A DNA stretch of 64,000 nucleotides from Colwellia sp. Its GTDB lineage: Bacteria > Pseudomonadota > Gammaproteobacteria > Enterobacterales > Alteromonadaceae. The position numbers and the translations under genes were made by a program. The notes under the pieces were generated by a model that did not search any database, was not told where the DNA came from, and was given only the letters and a program-made list of their open reading frames with translations. The DNA lies in assembly GCA_020630795.1 (NCBI GenBank), contig JAHDIK010000016.1, positions 1 to 64,000 of the forward strand. Reading direction: 5' to 3'. This document shows positions 16,209 to 25,530 of the stretch, piece after piece; position 1 is the first letter of the stretch, and each line of letters starts with the position of its first letter.

Positions 16209-17462
16209 ATGAAGATTATTACTGTTACCACGTTGTGTATTTCATTATTGTTAAGCTCACAATGTTTAGCGTTTACTAACGAAACGAACAAAAATACCAC
16301 ATTTGATCTATCAAAATACTCACAAGAAGATTTTGATTACCTTGCGATTAAAGACCCTACAAAGTTAAGCGCTGCTTCAAAACGTGCATTAGAGCGTAAC
16401 TACCATAAAAACGCAGATTGGTTTGGCAGGTTCTCAACACAAACACTTCAAGGAGATTTTAGTTTTGAAGAAGGGGTTACGCGTAGAGATCCGTCAAAAG
16501 TACTATTAATAGATGGGCTTTATTACACATGGTATTCAAAAGCCGTTGGCCCAAGTTATGGATTTGGTACCGGAGATCCTGATAAAAAAGTATTCCCGTG
16601 GGACAAAACTGAAATTTGGTATGCAACGTCAAAAGACGGAAATACATGGAAAGAACAAGGCTTAGCAGTTGGAAGAGGCGCTAAAGACTCTTTTGACGAT
16701 CGATCTGTCTTTACACCTGAGGTACTCGCACACAACGGTCAGTATTATTTGGTATATCAAACCATTAAAGCCCCCTACCTTAATAGAACCAAAAACCAAG
16801 TGGGCATGGCTTACGCTAATTCACCGCATGGCCCTTGGACTAAGTTAAACAAACCTATTCTATCGCCAGCTAATAATGGCGTTTGGCTAGGTGAAGAAGA
16901 CAACCGCTTTTTAGTGAAAAAACAAGGTGATTTTGACAGCCATAAAGTTCACGATCCAACACTTATGTATTACAACAACAAGTTTTATTTGTATTACAAA
17001 GGAGAACGCTTTGGAGAGAAAACAACTGCCGGAGGCAGAGAAATACGCTGGGGTGTAGCCATTGCAGATAAACCTGAAGGGCCTTATGTTAAGTCGGAAT
17101 TTAACCCTATTACCCAAAGCGGACATGAACTGGCTATTTGGCATTATCAAGACGGCATCGCCATGATTTCATGTAAAGACGGGCCAGAACAAGGCACCAT
17201 GCAATTTGCAAAAGACGGAGTTAATTTTGAGATTATGTCTTACATTACCAACGTACCTGATGCTATCGCTACGGTAACTTCGCTTGACGGCGATAAATAC
17301 CCAGGTGCAGCGTTGCAGTGGGGCTTATCTCACAAGTATGTCATTCCAGCAGGAAAACAATGGTTTGAAGGACATAATCAAATAACCAAGTTTACGTTTC
17401 GTCCAAATCGTAACAAACGACAATACGAATCATCCATGGGAAAAGTAAAAAAACAAAAATAA
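16209..17462 (+). CDS. Secreted GH117 alpha-neoagarooligosaccharide hydrolase
   Basis: About 417 residues, with a signal peptide (residues 1-22) followed by a five-bladed beta-propeller of glycoside hydrolase family 117. Motifs align with characterised neoagarobiose hydrolases: RRDPS (D94), [39 protein letters not shown] (D249) and SGHE (E307), i.e. the catalytic acid/base residues with nearby His. The enzyme splits 3,6-anhydro-L-galactose from neoagarooligosaccharides. An in-frame ATG at 16176 would extend the N-terminus; the start at 16209 gives a cleaner signal peptide. No agarase or other agar gene is in this window. Confidence 0.88.
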   Translation: MKIITVTTLCISLLLSSQCLAFTNETNKNTTFDLSKYSQEDFDYLAIKDPTKLSAASKRALERNYHKNADWFGRFSTQTLQGDFSFEEGVTRRDPSKVLLIDGLYYTWYSKAVGPSYGFGTGDPDKKVFPWDKTEIWYATSKDGNTWKEQGLAVGRGAKDSFDDRSVFTPEVLAHNGQYYLVYQTIKAPYLNRTKNQVGMAYANSPHGPWTKLNKPILSPANNGVWLGEEDNRFLVKKQGDFDSHKVHDPTLMYYNNKFYLYYKGERFGEKTTAGGREIRWGVAIADKPEGPYVKSEFNPITQSGHELAIWHYQDGIAMISCKDGPEQGTMQFAKDGVNFEIMSYITNVPDAIATVTSLDGDKYPGAALQWGLSHKYVIPAGKQWFEGHNQITKFTFRPNRNKRQYESSMGKVKKQK

Positions 17463-17516
17463 CCCGGCTATGAATTGGAAAAGTTTAGTTAATAAAAAAC
17501 TTAATTATGAAGCAAT

Positions 17517-17550
17517 AATCACACAAGATCAGAGCTGATTTTGTGTGATT
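17517..17550. repeat. 34-bp near-perfect palindrome between convergent genes
   Basis: Arms AATCACACAA/TTGTGTGATT continue through a G-T pair to ATCAG/CTGAT with an AG loop, giving a 16-bp stem. It lies 55 bp after the GH117 stop and 16 bp from the stop of the converging gene. It probably ends both transcripts, but no T-tract follows. Confidence 0.7.
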
Positions 17551-17565
17551 CATGTTAAACAGCAT

Positions 17566-18009
17566 TTAAAACTTGTAGCCAATATCTACGGTAAACATTG
17601 CTTTTGTAGATGGGTTGATAGACTCGTTCCCGAATAACGGTACGTAAGCTTGTTCATCATAGCCTCCTAATCCTGCACCAAATACCCAACCATTGTGGCT
17701 AAAGCCCGTAAAATGATAATTGTAGGTAATGAATGCATATCTACTATCTCCATCAAGCAGTCCTTGAATTTCTCCCACAGACAAACCTAACGAATGATGA
17801 TGATTATCTGAAATTAACGTTTGCATGCCGATAGAATAACCCGGTAAACCTAACGAAATATAATACTTACTTTCTTCATTCTTAAGAGCGAACTGGGTTC
17901 CAATAATACCACTATATTGAAAACCTCCTCCGACAGAAAATTCAAACTCAGAGGAATAAACATCGCTCGATAAAAATATACATAGTGCGATAAAAATAGA
18001 TTTAAACAT
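17566..18009 (-). CDS. Small outer-membrane-barrel-like protein, 147 aa
   Basis: A signal peptide (about residues 1-19, ending VYS) is followed by a 128-residue protein with alternating hydrophobic strands and a terminal aromatic residue (VDIGYKF), as in small outer-membrane beta-barrels: FEFSVGGGFQYSGI, YYISLGLPGYSIGMQ, YAFITYNYHFTGF, WVFGAGLGGYD. It has a similar overall plan to the 144-residue protein at 21248-21682 (terminal LWDL), though direct homology is not clear. Function unknown. Confidence 0.6.
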   Translation of the reverse strand: MFKSIFIALCIFLSSDVYSSEFEFSVGGGFQYSGIIGTQFALKNEESKYYISLGLPGYSIGMQTLISDNHHHSLGLSVGEIQGLLDGDSRYAFITYNYHFTGFSHNGWVFGAGLGGYDEQAYVPLFGNESINPSTKAMFTVDIGYKF

Positions 18010-18053
18010 GTAGCGCTACTTAACAGGTGAGATAATTACACGTACCAACGTAT

Positions 18054-18374
18054 TTACGTATCATTTGTTTGATTGTTAATATTTTGGCAATTCCAACACA
18101 CTTCAAAAGAAGCGTCATTCTTTTCAGAGCAAAGCGCACAACACCACTCTTCTGACTGATTTTTTTCTTGTGACAACTCGACTATTTCAATCGCTTTATC
18201 GTAATCTGAATCATTTACTATCCAAACTTCTGGCCAAGAGTCAAAAACTGATATTTCACCAACGGCACCTTGAGCAAACTCATTTTTGATAAACACTGAT
18301 ATGTTTTGCGCTTCGAGCAAATTCTTTACGTTATTTACCAAAAAAGTATTTTCATTGGTGTAAATGAGTTTCAT
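18054..18374 (-). CDS. DUF2007-like protein with C-terminal zinc finger
   Basis: A 106-residue cytosolic protein. Residues 1-70 match DUF2007 (putative signal-transducing protein): KLIYTNENTFLVNNVKNLLEAQNISVFIKNE, then EVWIVNDSDYDKAIEIVE. Residues 78-99 hold CCALCSEKNDASFEVCWNCQ, a CxxC-x10-CxxC zinc ribbon/RanBP2-like finger. Role unknown. The same-strand gap to the amphi-Trp gene is 97 bp and includes a terminator, so it is a separate transcript. Confidence 0.8.
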   Translation of the reverse strand: MKLIYTNENTFLVNNVKNLLEAQNISVFIKNEFAQGAVGEISVFDSWPEVWIVNDSDYDKAIEIVELSQEKNQSEEWCCALCSEKNDASFEVCWNCQNINNQTNDT

Positions 18375-18436
18375 ATACCCTCTTATAACAACACAAAATT
18401 ATACCAAAGTGCTGTTCAGTATTTATCATACATAAA

Positions 18437-18462
18437 GGCAGCGGGTAAATTTACTCGCTGCC
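18437..18462 (-). terminator. Terminator of the amphi-Trp gene
   Basis: GGCAGCG/CGCTGCC arms with GTAAA/TTTAC pairing inside, one mismatch, TTTAT following on the minus strand. It lies 9 bp after the stop of the amphi-Trp gene. Confidence 0.75.
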
Positions 18463-18471
18463 CAGTATGCT

Positions 18472-18687
18472 CTAATTGGTCCACTTTATTTGAAATTCAA
18501 TTTCTTCTTCAGAACCTTCACGCTCGTGTTCAATACTATATTCAGCACGAACAGGAACATAAATTCGCTCTCCAGCTATTTGTATTTCAAACTTCTCACC
18601 AGACTCAATAGCATCTGCTAAGCGTCTTAATTTTGCAACGTACTCAGCGTTTGTATAACCTTTTTCAATATCTCTATCGTCTTTCAT
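18472..18687 (-). CDS. Amphi-Trp domain-containing protein
   Basis: A 71-residue protein that fits the amphi-Trp domain (TIGR04354 type): AEYVAKLRRLADAIESGEKFEIQIAGERIYVPVRAEYSIEHERE, then EIEFQIKWTN, the amphipathic strand with the family's terminal Trp. These short proteins occur in many marine bacteria and archaea; their role is not known. A terminator follows directly, and a good Shine-Dalgarno AAGGAAT is seen upstream (18691 side). Confidence 0.85.
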   Translation of the reverse strand: MKDDRDIEKGYTNAEYVAKLRRLADAIESGEKFEIQIAGERIYVPVRAEYSIEHEREGSEEEIEFQIKWTN

Positions 18688-18737
18688 ATTATTATTCCTT
18701 TTTAGTTAACTTATCATTTTAAAAATAATGTTACTCA

Positions 18738-19685
18738 TTATTTGCTCAACGTAAAATCTATATTTCTCACTTTTATGTTAACACCATAATCAGTAAGCTC
18801 TTGGTAGAAGTCGTTAATGTTACACGACTCAACTTGCTTACAAATTATTCGATATTTTAAAATGGCAGGCTTATTACTTTGTAGCGATGCCTGTTTAAAC
18901 CAATATAACGCTTGAACAAAATCTTTATCTACATGCCAACCGTTTACATACATTTCAGCTAAGTTGATTTGACCTTTAGCATAACCAAGTTCTGACGATT
19001 TCTGAAAAAACTCAAATGCCGTTTTTATATTGGTTTCACTGTATGGTTGCTGTAAAAAAGCCTCGCCTTTAATGTTTTCTTTTTTACCAAACGTAAGGTG
19101 ACTTTCTCTTGGTTTTATTCGTTCAGGACCTACTAATTGCCCTAGCAATCTACCTCTTACAGGTCGTTGAGCTAAATATATGGCTTGCATATCAAGCATA
19201 TTTTTTATGGCATCTATATGTGTATCGTACCTTTTAGGTTCAAAATAGTCTTTATAACTCAATTGTCCATACTGAATACTGTTTAAAATCGCATGCTTAT
19301 GTTGATAAAAAAAATCGCCATAAACTAATGAAATAATATCGCCTGTTACGTCTACAACTTTCGCAATTCTATACTTTTCGTAAGGTCGTAAATCGTCGCT
19401 TAATAACCGCTCATCAAAAAACAATATATCGTTAACTTTCGGATTGGTTACTATAGCCAATGTTTGGCGTTGTTCTAAATCGTGTTGATTAAATTTAGTA
19501 AAACCAAAACCAATAAATACGCACAACAAGAACAAAGAAGATAATTTATAGTTTAAAACTACATGAGGCAGCCATTGCGCACTGAACTTTTTAACTGTGC
19601 CGTAAAGATACATAGCGCCATTCCTATAGCCATAAAGTAAGTTTGAATTAGCCTCTAGAAACACCTTCAGTCTAACGTGTTTCAT
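18738..19685 (-). CDS. Membrane-anchored Sel1-repeat protein
   Basis: A 315-residue protein. A hydrophobic segment near residues 47-64 (LSSLFLLCVFIGFGFTKF) probably anchors it. Residues about 80-125 (VNDILFFDERLLSDDLRPYEKYRIAKVVDVTGDIISLVYG) have a beta-barrel look reminiscent of signal peptidase S26-type inactive domains. Residues about 218-275 carry Sel1-like repeats (AFEFFQKSSELGYAKGQINLAEMYVNGWHVDKDFVQALYWFKQASLQ). The catalytic Ser-Lys of S26 peptidases is not apparent. Sel1 repeats bind proteins; function unknown. Confidence 0.65.
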   Translation of the reverse strand: MKHVRLKVFLEANSNLLYGYRNGAMYLYGTVKKFSAQWLPHVVLNYKLSSLFLLCVFIGFGFTKFNQHDLEQRQTLAIVTNPKVNDILFFDERLLSDDLRPYEKYRIAKVVDVTGDIISLVYGDFFYQHKHAILNSIQYGQLSYKDYFEPKRYDTHIDAIKNMLDMQAIYLAQRPVRGRLLGQLVGPERIKPRESHLTFGKKENIKGEAFLQQPYSETNIKTAFEFFQKSSELGYAKGQINLAEMYVNGWHVDKDFVQALYWFKQASLQSNKPAILKYRIICKQVESCNINDFYQELTDYGVNIKVRNIDFTLSK

Positions 19686-19792
19686 CTTTTAAACTATCAA
19701 CAAACAAGGCTAAAGCAACTAATTTTATGCATATTTAACAGATTGTTACAAAACTAAGGAAGGATAGAATAGTACTGACAACTTAAAACATA

Positions 19793-20770
19793 TTAACTTA
19801 TCCGCTTTTTAATTTCAGTTACCAGCTCGAATGGCGCATCCACACCTAAGTATATAAAATCGCCATCATGAGTTTTAATTTCAACATTGGGATTACCTGA
19901 TACATTGAATCGGCGAATATTTTTGGCTCTTGATACATACTCTGAATTCATTTTAATGTGTTTAATGTCAAATAAATCCACGGTAACAGGGCTCCAAATA
20001 CCATATCTAACAATTAGGCTATCGGGCGTTATTGAAATAGGTCTAATTGCCAAAGCTTTATATTCAGCAACAAAGAAAACTAAACTGAAAAGGGTCAAAA
20101 AGGTAATAACATTTGCCGCAAATGGCGACCAAGTATAATGAAGCAAGATATGCATGATAGGAAGTTCAAATAAAATAACCATAATAAAACCTAATTGATT
20201 ACTCTGTGCTCCATCTTTCATATGGCTACTAAAGTGCATATCACCCAAAAAATGCTGTTTGACTACCTTTTTTGAAAATAACGCATACGTCCAAACCCTT
20301 GCTTCAAAAGACAATAAAGCACTTACGGAACCTTTACCTAATATATTTTCAATTGGACTTGATATAGCAACATCAGGATCCTCTTTATTAGACAAGGACG
20401 CTCTAATAGCAACAATCACTGTAATAACAGTTGTTAACTCTAAAACGATAAAAGCCGCTAATACAATATAACGACCCGCTTCTAAATAGTGCCAAATTAA
20501 TTTAGAGCTTTCAGGAATAATGAAACTCCCCAGAAGCACTACTAAACAGCAATAAGCAATTGCCTTTATCGCTGCCTCCTTTTTATTCTTTATGCACCAA
20601 AAGCACAGTAGAGGCAAAACGATTAAACCATCTATTAACAAAAACCATTCTGACTTTTCAACACCATAATCATTGAAAGCGTTAGAACTCAAATAATAAA
20701 AAGCCCAAAAAGAGGAAATCAACAATAAAAATAAAAACGGCGTATTTTTCTTATTTATGAACAACACCAT
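19793..20770 (-). CDS. Multi-pass membrane protein with C-terminal PH-like domain
   Basis: A 325-residue protein with six hydrophobic segments (about residues 10-28, 40-58, 66-84, 97-122, 196-214, 216-236) and a C-terminal soluble domain of about 80 residues (SITPDSLIVRYGIWSPVTVDLFDIKHIKMNSEYVS...HDGDFIYLGVDAP), which resembles a bacterial PH-like domain. I do not recognise the family. The gene is alone on its strand, with 106 and 71 bp to its neighbours. Confidence 0.6.
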   Translation of the reverse strand: MVLFINKKNTPFLFLLLISSFWAFYYLSSNAFNDYGVEKSEWFLLIDGLIVLPLLCFWCIKNKKEAAIKAIAYCCLVVLLGSFIIPESSKLIWHYLEAGRYIVLAAFIVLELTTVITVIVAIRASLSNKEDPDVAISSPIENILGKGSVSALLSFEARVWTYALFSKKVVKQHFLGDMHFSSHMKDGAQSNQLGFIMVILFELPIMHILLHYTWSPFAANVITFLTLFSLVFFVAEYKALAIRPISITPDSLIVRYGIWSPVTVDLFDIKHIKMNSEYVSRAKNIRRFNVSGNPNVEIKTHDGDFIYLGVDAPFELVTEIKKRIS

Positions 20771-20841
20771 ACACTCCTATTTATTAGTTAACATTTTACA
20801 TTCAAAAGCATAAATACATCGATTTTCATCAGCTATATTCG

Positions 20842-21084
20842 CTAAAGACTTTTATCTGATTTTACCAATTTACGCTCTTTGACATGACGTTGAATGACAT
20901 CTTTGCGGCACGACTGATAGCCAGCTTTTGATTTTGACCAACAGTCGTCGTCACCATCTTTCAGACAATATTCAAGTATAGCTATCGCGAGCTTGTTACA
21001 ACGTTCAAATTCATTGTGTGTAGGGCTCGCGTTAGTGCATGTCACGAATAATAAAGCGGGAATGGTAATTGGTATGAATTTCAT
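20842..21084 (-). CDS. Small secreted Cys-rich protein
   Basis: An 80-residue protein with a signal peptide (cleavage near TNA-SP) and a mature region with four Cys (RCNKL, EYCLKD, DDCWSK, QSCRKD), compatible with two disulphides. A start 12 bases upstream (21096) would add only MVNN; 21084 gives the cleaner signal peptide. Family not recognised. Confidence 0.55.
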   Translation of the reverse strand: MKFIPITIPALLFVTCTNASPTHNEFERCNKLAIAILEYCLKDGDDDCWSKSKAGYQSCRKDVIQRHVKERKLVKSDKSL

Positions 21085-21247
21085 ATTGTTAACCAATATT
21101 CAGATGTTTTTTAGAAATATTCCGTTTAGGGAATTCTATTTCGTAATTATCTTTTCAATAAAATTAAAGCCTGCGGTTTAATAATTAAACAAATTAGGAG
21201 CTAAACCTGATGATTTAGCCCTTTAAATTTATTGAGATTTACACAAT

Positions 21248-21682
21248 TTACAAATCCCATAACCATCCAATTTGAATCATCAATTGAGGATTAGAATAAG
21301 TACCAGATCCAACAGACAACCCTGGTTCTATAAAGAAGCCTCCTTTTTTAAAAGTGGTTGATACTCCTACATATGTCCACCTTTTAGTGTTACCTTCATT
21401 TCGATTGATAGCGGAATAACCAGTTATAACCTGTGCTGAATGAAAGAATGAATCGTTATTTTGATAAAAGCCAAACCCTGCTTCAATACCACTAACCTTA
21501 TCTCCCCAGTAACCACCAGACAACAGAAGAGGAATACCTAACTTATCAGTTTTTACAACAAAATTTGCCAATGAAGGAGTACCTAAAGACACTCCGAAGT
21601 TAGTTGAATCGTATGCAAACGTAGAAAAAGAACCTAAAGCTAAAAAGGTTAGTATTATTATTTTACATTGTTTAAACATCAT
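21248..21682 (-). CDS. Secreted beta-rich protein, 144 aa
   Basis: A signal peptide (residues 1-23, ending TFA) precedes a 120-residue mature protein with alternating strands and Gly/Tyr content (FGVSLGTPSLANFVVK, VSGIEAGFGFYQN, GFFIEPGLSVGSGTYSNPQLMIQIGWLWDL). It is like a small outer-membrane barrel or periplasmic sheet. Start at 21682 or the second ATG. It resembles the 17566-18009 protein in general plan only. Function unknown. Confidence 0.55.
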   Translation of the reverse strand: MMFKQCKIIILTFLALGSFSTFAYDSTNFGVSLGTPSLANFVVKTDKLGIPLLLSGGYWGDKVSGIEAGFGFYQNNDSFFHSAQVITGYSAINRNEGNTKRWTYVGVSTTFKKGGFFIEPGLSVGSGTYSNPQLMIQIGWLWDL

Positions 21683-21819
21683 ATTTCCTTATAGATGGTA
21701 GAGTTTAGTCCCTATTAAGAGCAAATAAGAATAGGTTTTATTAAGCTCCACGTGCTTAATAAAAAAACACATTACAATTTATGAAACTAAAAGTAAACAT
21801 GAAGAATTTTAGTTACTTA

Positions 21820-22098
21820 TTAAAGATCAAAAGATGAATCAGAGTTTTTAATTAGACCACTTAAACCTCTTATGATTGAGGCTAAAATACGAAACGGTAG
21901 TTCTACCACATACTCAAGTAAGTCGTACCAATTGCTTTCATTATCATGTTTAGGTGGCCATATATAGTGAGCGAATACATAACCGAATAAGGAAACGATA
22001 AGTAATAACCAATCAAATCCGTAAAAGATGAGATCAAATACAAAATAAGAACTCATTATAAAAATTGATGTTGCCAAGAAAACTCTAAAATTATTCAT
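21820..22098 (-). CDS. Small membrane protein, 92 aa
   Basis: Two hydrophobic segments (about residues 8-27 and 30-48) followed by a soluble tail with a further amphipathic stretch. No family recognised. Start at 22098 lies 318 bp from the integrase start and points away from it, the position a first cassette would have, but I see no recombination-site repeats around it. Confidence 0.45.
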   Translation of the reverse strand: MNNFRVFLATSIFIMSSYFVFDLIFYGFDWLLLIVSLFGYVFAHYIWPPKHDNESNWYDLLEYVVELPFRILASIIRGLSGLIKNSDSSFDL

Positions 22099-22383
22099 AT
22101 GTCCCTATCAATGCTTCCTATATTAAAGTCTAGAATGGCGATCAACATGTCGAATAAAACGAGTCAGCGTTAATCATTTCGCCCACATTATTAATATGGG
22201 GTTGGAAAATTTTACCCCACAAACACTCTCTCCATTATTCATAAGACATTACTAAAGATAATCAACAACTACAACTATACAACTTGCTATTACTTCCCTC
22301 TCAACACTACGGTGACGAATGTGTATCGCTATAGCTAAAAAAGCTTTCCTTAGTTCTGGTGCAAACCGAGAAAACATGTAAAA
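22099..22383. other. Upstream region of the integrase; expected place of attI
   Basis: No gene is visible. In integrons the attI site and cassette promoter lie here. Reading both strands I find no clean GTTRRRY core or paired DR repeats, so attI cannot be placed. An inverted repeat GGGGT..ACCCC occurs around 22198-22222. Confidence 0.35.
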
Positions 22384-22399
22384 CTGTATATGCATACAC
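22384..22399. promoter_or_regulatory. LexA box of the integrase
   Basis: CTGTATATGCATACAC matches CTGT-N8-ACAG at seven of eight fixed positions with an AT-rich centre. It ends 17 bp before the integrase ATG (22417), overlapping the expected promoter. LexA control of integrases is known in Vibrio and class 1 integrons. Confidence 0.75.
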
Positions 22400-22416
22400 T
22401 ATAAAAGGATTTATTT

Positions 22417-23403
22417 ATGCGATCTGAATTTATTACAGCAATTGAAGAACAAATGCGTATGAAGCGCTACGCTAAACGCACCATTGAAAGTTATACCTAT
22501 TGGATAAAAGCGTACATAAACTTTAACAACAAAAAGCATCCCGCTGAATGCCACGATAAAGAGGTAGAGCAGTTTTTAAGTTATTTAACAAATTCAACGA
22601 ATGTTGCTCCTAAAACACAATCGTTAGCGTTAAATGCGATTTCGTTTTTGTATAAATCAATTTTAAATACACCGCTCAGCTTAGAGCTAAACTTCAATAA
22701 AAGTACTAATCAGCCCAAGCTGCCGGTTGTTTTAACACAGTATGAGATACAGCAATTATTCAAATATATAAACGTTAATTATCTGCTTTTATGTCAACTA
22801 ATGTACGGTAGCGGCATGCGATTAATGGAGGTAGTAAGGTTACGTACTCAAGACATAGATTTTGATTATTTATCAGTGCAAATTTGGCATGGTAAAGGTG
22901 GAAAACACCGCCGTGTAACACTTGCTAAAGAATTAGTTGAACCGCTTAAACACCAAATTTCTGTGGCTCAAAATTACTACCAACAAGACATGAAAAATGA
23001 GGGATATAGCGGTGTATGGTTACCTTACTCACTTAATAAAAAATACCCAAACGCCAGCAAAGAACTCGGGTGGCATTATTTGTTTCCTTCGCCACGATTA
23101 AGTGAAGATCCTGAATCAGCATTAATACGCCGACATCATATTAACGAGACTAATTTACGTAAAGTGGTCAAGCTAGCGGCAAAACAAGCCAACATAAATA
23201 AAGTGGTCACTTGCCATACATTACGACATTCATTCGCAACACATTTATTGCAACGCGGTGCAGATATTAGAACCGTGCAAGAACAGTTGGGACATACTGA
23301 TTTGCGTACTACACAAATTTATACGCATGTTATTGAACACGGAGCCAATGGCGTACTTAGCCCCCTTTCAACATTATTATCAACAAGTGCGTTGCACCAA
23401 TAA
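22417..23403 (+). CDS. intI: Integron integrase
   Basis: A 328-residue tyrosine recombinase with an N-terminal SAM-like domain (about 1-95) and a catalytic domain. Catalytic residues R135, H267, R270, H293 and Y302 are all present (GSGMRLME, CHTLRHSFATHLL, LGHTDLRTTQIYTHV). The hallmark of IntI is also there: the extra segment about 205-242 with KELGWHYLFPS and the RRHHIN stretch. It excises and inserts gene cassettes at attI/attC. RBS AAAAGGA and the LexA box lie upstream. Convergent with ubiX (16 bp gap). The gene looks intact. Confidence 0.93.
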   Translation: MRSEFITAIEEQMRMKRYAKRTIESYTYWIKAYINFNNKKHPAECHDKEVEQFLSYLTNSTNVAPKTQSLALNAISFLYKSILNTPLSLELNFNKSTNQPKLPVVLTQYEIQQLFKYINVNYLLLCQLMYGSGMRLMEVVRLRTQDIDFDYLSVQIWHGKGGKHRRVTLAKELVEPLKHQISVAQNYYQQDMKNEGYSGVWLPYSLNKKYPNASKELGWHYLFPSPRLSEDPESALIRRHHINETNLRKVVKLAAKQANINKVVTCHTLRHSFATHLLQRGADIRTVQEQLGHTDLRTTQIYTHVIEHGANGVLSPLSTLLSTSALHQ

Positions 23404-23419
23404 GCTGAACGCAATGTCG

Positions 23420-24064
23420 CTACTTTTGATAACCCCAACGCGGCATAATCGTTTGATCGATGCCTAAGTGGTCAAGCATTCTGCCAACCATAAAGTCTAC
23501 AAGGTCATTAATCGATTCGGGGTTGTGATAAAACCCCGGAGAGGCGGGCATAATGGTTGCGCCCATTTGCGACAAGCTGAGCATATTTTGTAAATGAATG
23601 GTTGAATAAGGTGTTTCTCGCGGAACGAGTATAAGCTGTCCACGTTCTTTAATTACTACGTCGGCGGCACGCTCAATTAAGTTATCGCTCATACCTTGGC
23701 TAATGGCAGCTAACGTACCTGTAGAACAAGGGCAAACCACCATAGTTTTGGGTGCCGACGAGCCAGAAGCTACAGGCGAAAACCACTGCTCTTTTCCAAA
23801 CAGGATAATTTGTTCAGGCTTTGCCTTAAATTTTTCAACAAAAAAGGCGCTCGCAGCGTCAGGTGACGAAGGTATTTTAAGGGCAACTTCTGTATCAAAC
23901 ACTACTTTTGCCGCACTTGAGCAAAGTAAATATATTTGATAATTAGCGGCGACTAAACATTCCAGTAAACGCAGCGCATACGCAGAACCTGAAGCGCCCG
24001 TAATCGCTAACGTAATTTTGTTATCAAAGTGGGTATTGTTTTGAATACTGGTCGCTGAACTCAT
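23420..24064 (-). CDS. ubiX: Flavin prenyltransferase UbiX
   Basis: A 214-residue flavoprotein. It has the N-terminal Rossmann-like [17 protein letters not shown], the FMN-binding and Ser/Gly segment, [41 protein letters not shown], and [14 protein letters not shown], all typical of UbiX. It joins dimethylallyl phosphate to FMN to make the prenylated cofactor of UbiD decarboxylases in ubiquinone synthesis. Stop of mpl and start of ubiX are 2 bp apart, so the pair is co-translated; mpl-ubiX adjacency is common in gammaproteobacteria. Confidence 0.95.
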   Translation of the reverse strand: MSSATSIQNNTHFDNKITLAITGASGSAYALRLLECLVAANYQIYLLCSSAAKVVFDTEVALKIPSSPDAASAFFVEKFKAKPEQIILFGKEQWFSPVASGSSAPKTMVVCPCSTGTLAAISQGMSDNLIERAADVVIKERGQLILVPRETPYSTIHLQNMLSLSQMGATIMPASPGFYHNPESINDLVDFMVGRMLDHLGIDQTIMPRWGYQK

Positions 24065-24066
24065 GG

Positions 24067-25446
24067 TTAACCCTCAGGGTGCTTTTCAGTTAATGACGCA
24101 AGCAATTTGGTATGAATACCACCAAATCCACCGTTACTCATAACAACAATAGTATCGTCTTGTTGAGATTGCTTCGTAATTTCAGCAACCAATTCATCGA
24201 TACTCGTGCTAACAACACACGGTGAATTACAATCTGAGATTAAATTATCAACCGACCATTCCACTTGGTCACCTTGATACACATAAATAAGATCGGCCTG
24301 TTGTAACGATGCCGCTAACGTATCTTTATGTACGCCTGACTTCATGGTATTTGAACGAGGTTCAAGTACCGCAATCACGCGTTTTTCTCCTACGTGCGCT
24401 CGTACTCCTGTTAACGTTTTTGTAATAGCCGTAGGATGATGAGCAAAATCATCATATACACGAATATTATTAACTGTGCCTCGCAACTCTAATCGACGTT
24501 TAGTGTTTACAAACTCGGCTAGAGCCTCAATAGCAACATCTGTTGGCACGCCAGCATGACGAGCAGCAGCAATAGCCATTAATCCATTGTCGATATTAAA
24601 GTCACCAATTAAATCCCACTTTACGGTACCTTGTACTTCATTTTTAAAGCTGACAATAAACTCGCTACCGTCTGCATTAAGCTTTTCGGCGTACCAACCA
24701 TTTTGCTTAGTCGCCTCACTTACACCTTTTTCAATAGGCGTCCAGCAGCCTTGCGATAAGGTTTCAGTAATTGCGGTTTCACATTCTGGATACAATACCA
24801 AGCCGTTACTTGGCACCATTCGCACTAAATGATGAAACTGTCGTTGAATATCACCAAGGTTATTAAAAATGTCCGCGTGATCAAATTCAAGATTATTAAT
24901 CACTAGAGTTCGTGGGCGGTAATGAACAAATTTAGATCGTTTATCAAAAAAAGCGGTATCGTATTCATCGGCTTCAATCACAAAAAATGGCGACTCTCCT
25001 AAACGAGCAGAACTGTCGAAATTCTGAGGCACACCTCCAATTAAATACCCTGGTTGCATTTTGGCGTATTCTAAAATCCACGTAAGCATGCTGCTGGTAG
25101 TGGTTTTTCCGTGTGTGCCCGACACAGCTAGTACCCACCGGTCTTTCAATACATTTTCTAGTAACCATTGTGGCCCAGAAATATAAGCAATGTTGCGATC
25201 AAGCACATACTCCACCATCGGATTACCGCGCGACATTGCATTACCCACAATCACCAAATCGGGCTCATCATGTAAGTGTTCGGTTAAATAACCTTGCTTT
25301 AATTCAATACCTAGAGATTCAAGTTGAGTACTCATGGGTGGATACACATTAGCATCGCAACCAGAAACACGATGCCCCAGCTCTTTCGCTATAGCGGCTA
25401 TACCGCCCATAAATGTGCCACAAATACCTAAAATATGAATATGCAT
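24067..25446 (-). CDS. mpl: UDP-MurNAc:L-Ala-gamma-D-Glu-mDAP ligase
   Basis: A 459-residue Mur-ligase family enzyme: N-terminal Rossmann-like domain ([21 protein letters not shown]), P-loop [12 protein letters not shown] near residue 110, [16 protein letters not shown] (metal/substrate region), HADIFNNL and a C-terminal domain with [11 protein letters not shown]. It reuses the murein tripeptide from cell wall turnover by ligating it to UDP-MurNAc with ATP. It is the first gene of the mpl-ubiX pair, with a promoter region of 175 bp shared with the divergent MOSC gene. Confidence 0.95.
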   Translation of the reverse strand: MHIHILGICGTFMGGIAAIAKELGHRVSGCDANVYPPMSTQLESLGIELKQGYLTEHLHDEPDLVIVGNAMSRGNPMVEYVLDRNIAYISGPQWLLENVLKDRWVLAVSGTHGKTTTSSMLTWILEYAKMQPGYLIGGVPQNFDSSARLGESPFFVIEADEYDTAFFDKRSKFVHYRPRTLVINNLEFDHADIFNNLGDIQRQFHHLVRMVPSNGLVLYPECETAITETLSQGCWTPIEKGVSEATKQNGWYAEKLNADGSEFIVSFKNEVQGTVKWDLIGDFNIDNGLMAIAAARHAGVPTDVAIEALAEFVNTKRRLELRGTVNNIRVYDDFAHHPTAITKTLTGVRAHVGEKRVIAVLEPRSNTMKSGVHKDTLAASLQQADLIYVYQGDQVEWSVDNLISDCNSPCVVSTSIDELVAEITKQSQQDDTIVVMSNGGFGGIHTKLLASLTEKHPEG

Positions 25447-25530
25447 ACGTCTACCAAAAAATGTTAAAACGAACCTTTGTAATATGATGGCAATATACCT
25501 TAGTCAGGATAGGTAGCACTAGCTGAACAT

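Noticed and set aside
17463..22416. attC sites of an integron cassette array
   Set aside because: I read each intergenic gap for RYYYAAC and GTTRRRY pairs in the right order and spacing and found none; several gaps are also too short.
22417..23403. Prophage or genomic-island integrase
   Set aside because: The extra segment between the catalytic boxes is specific to integron integrases, and there are no phage genes or tRNA att site nearby.
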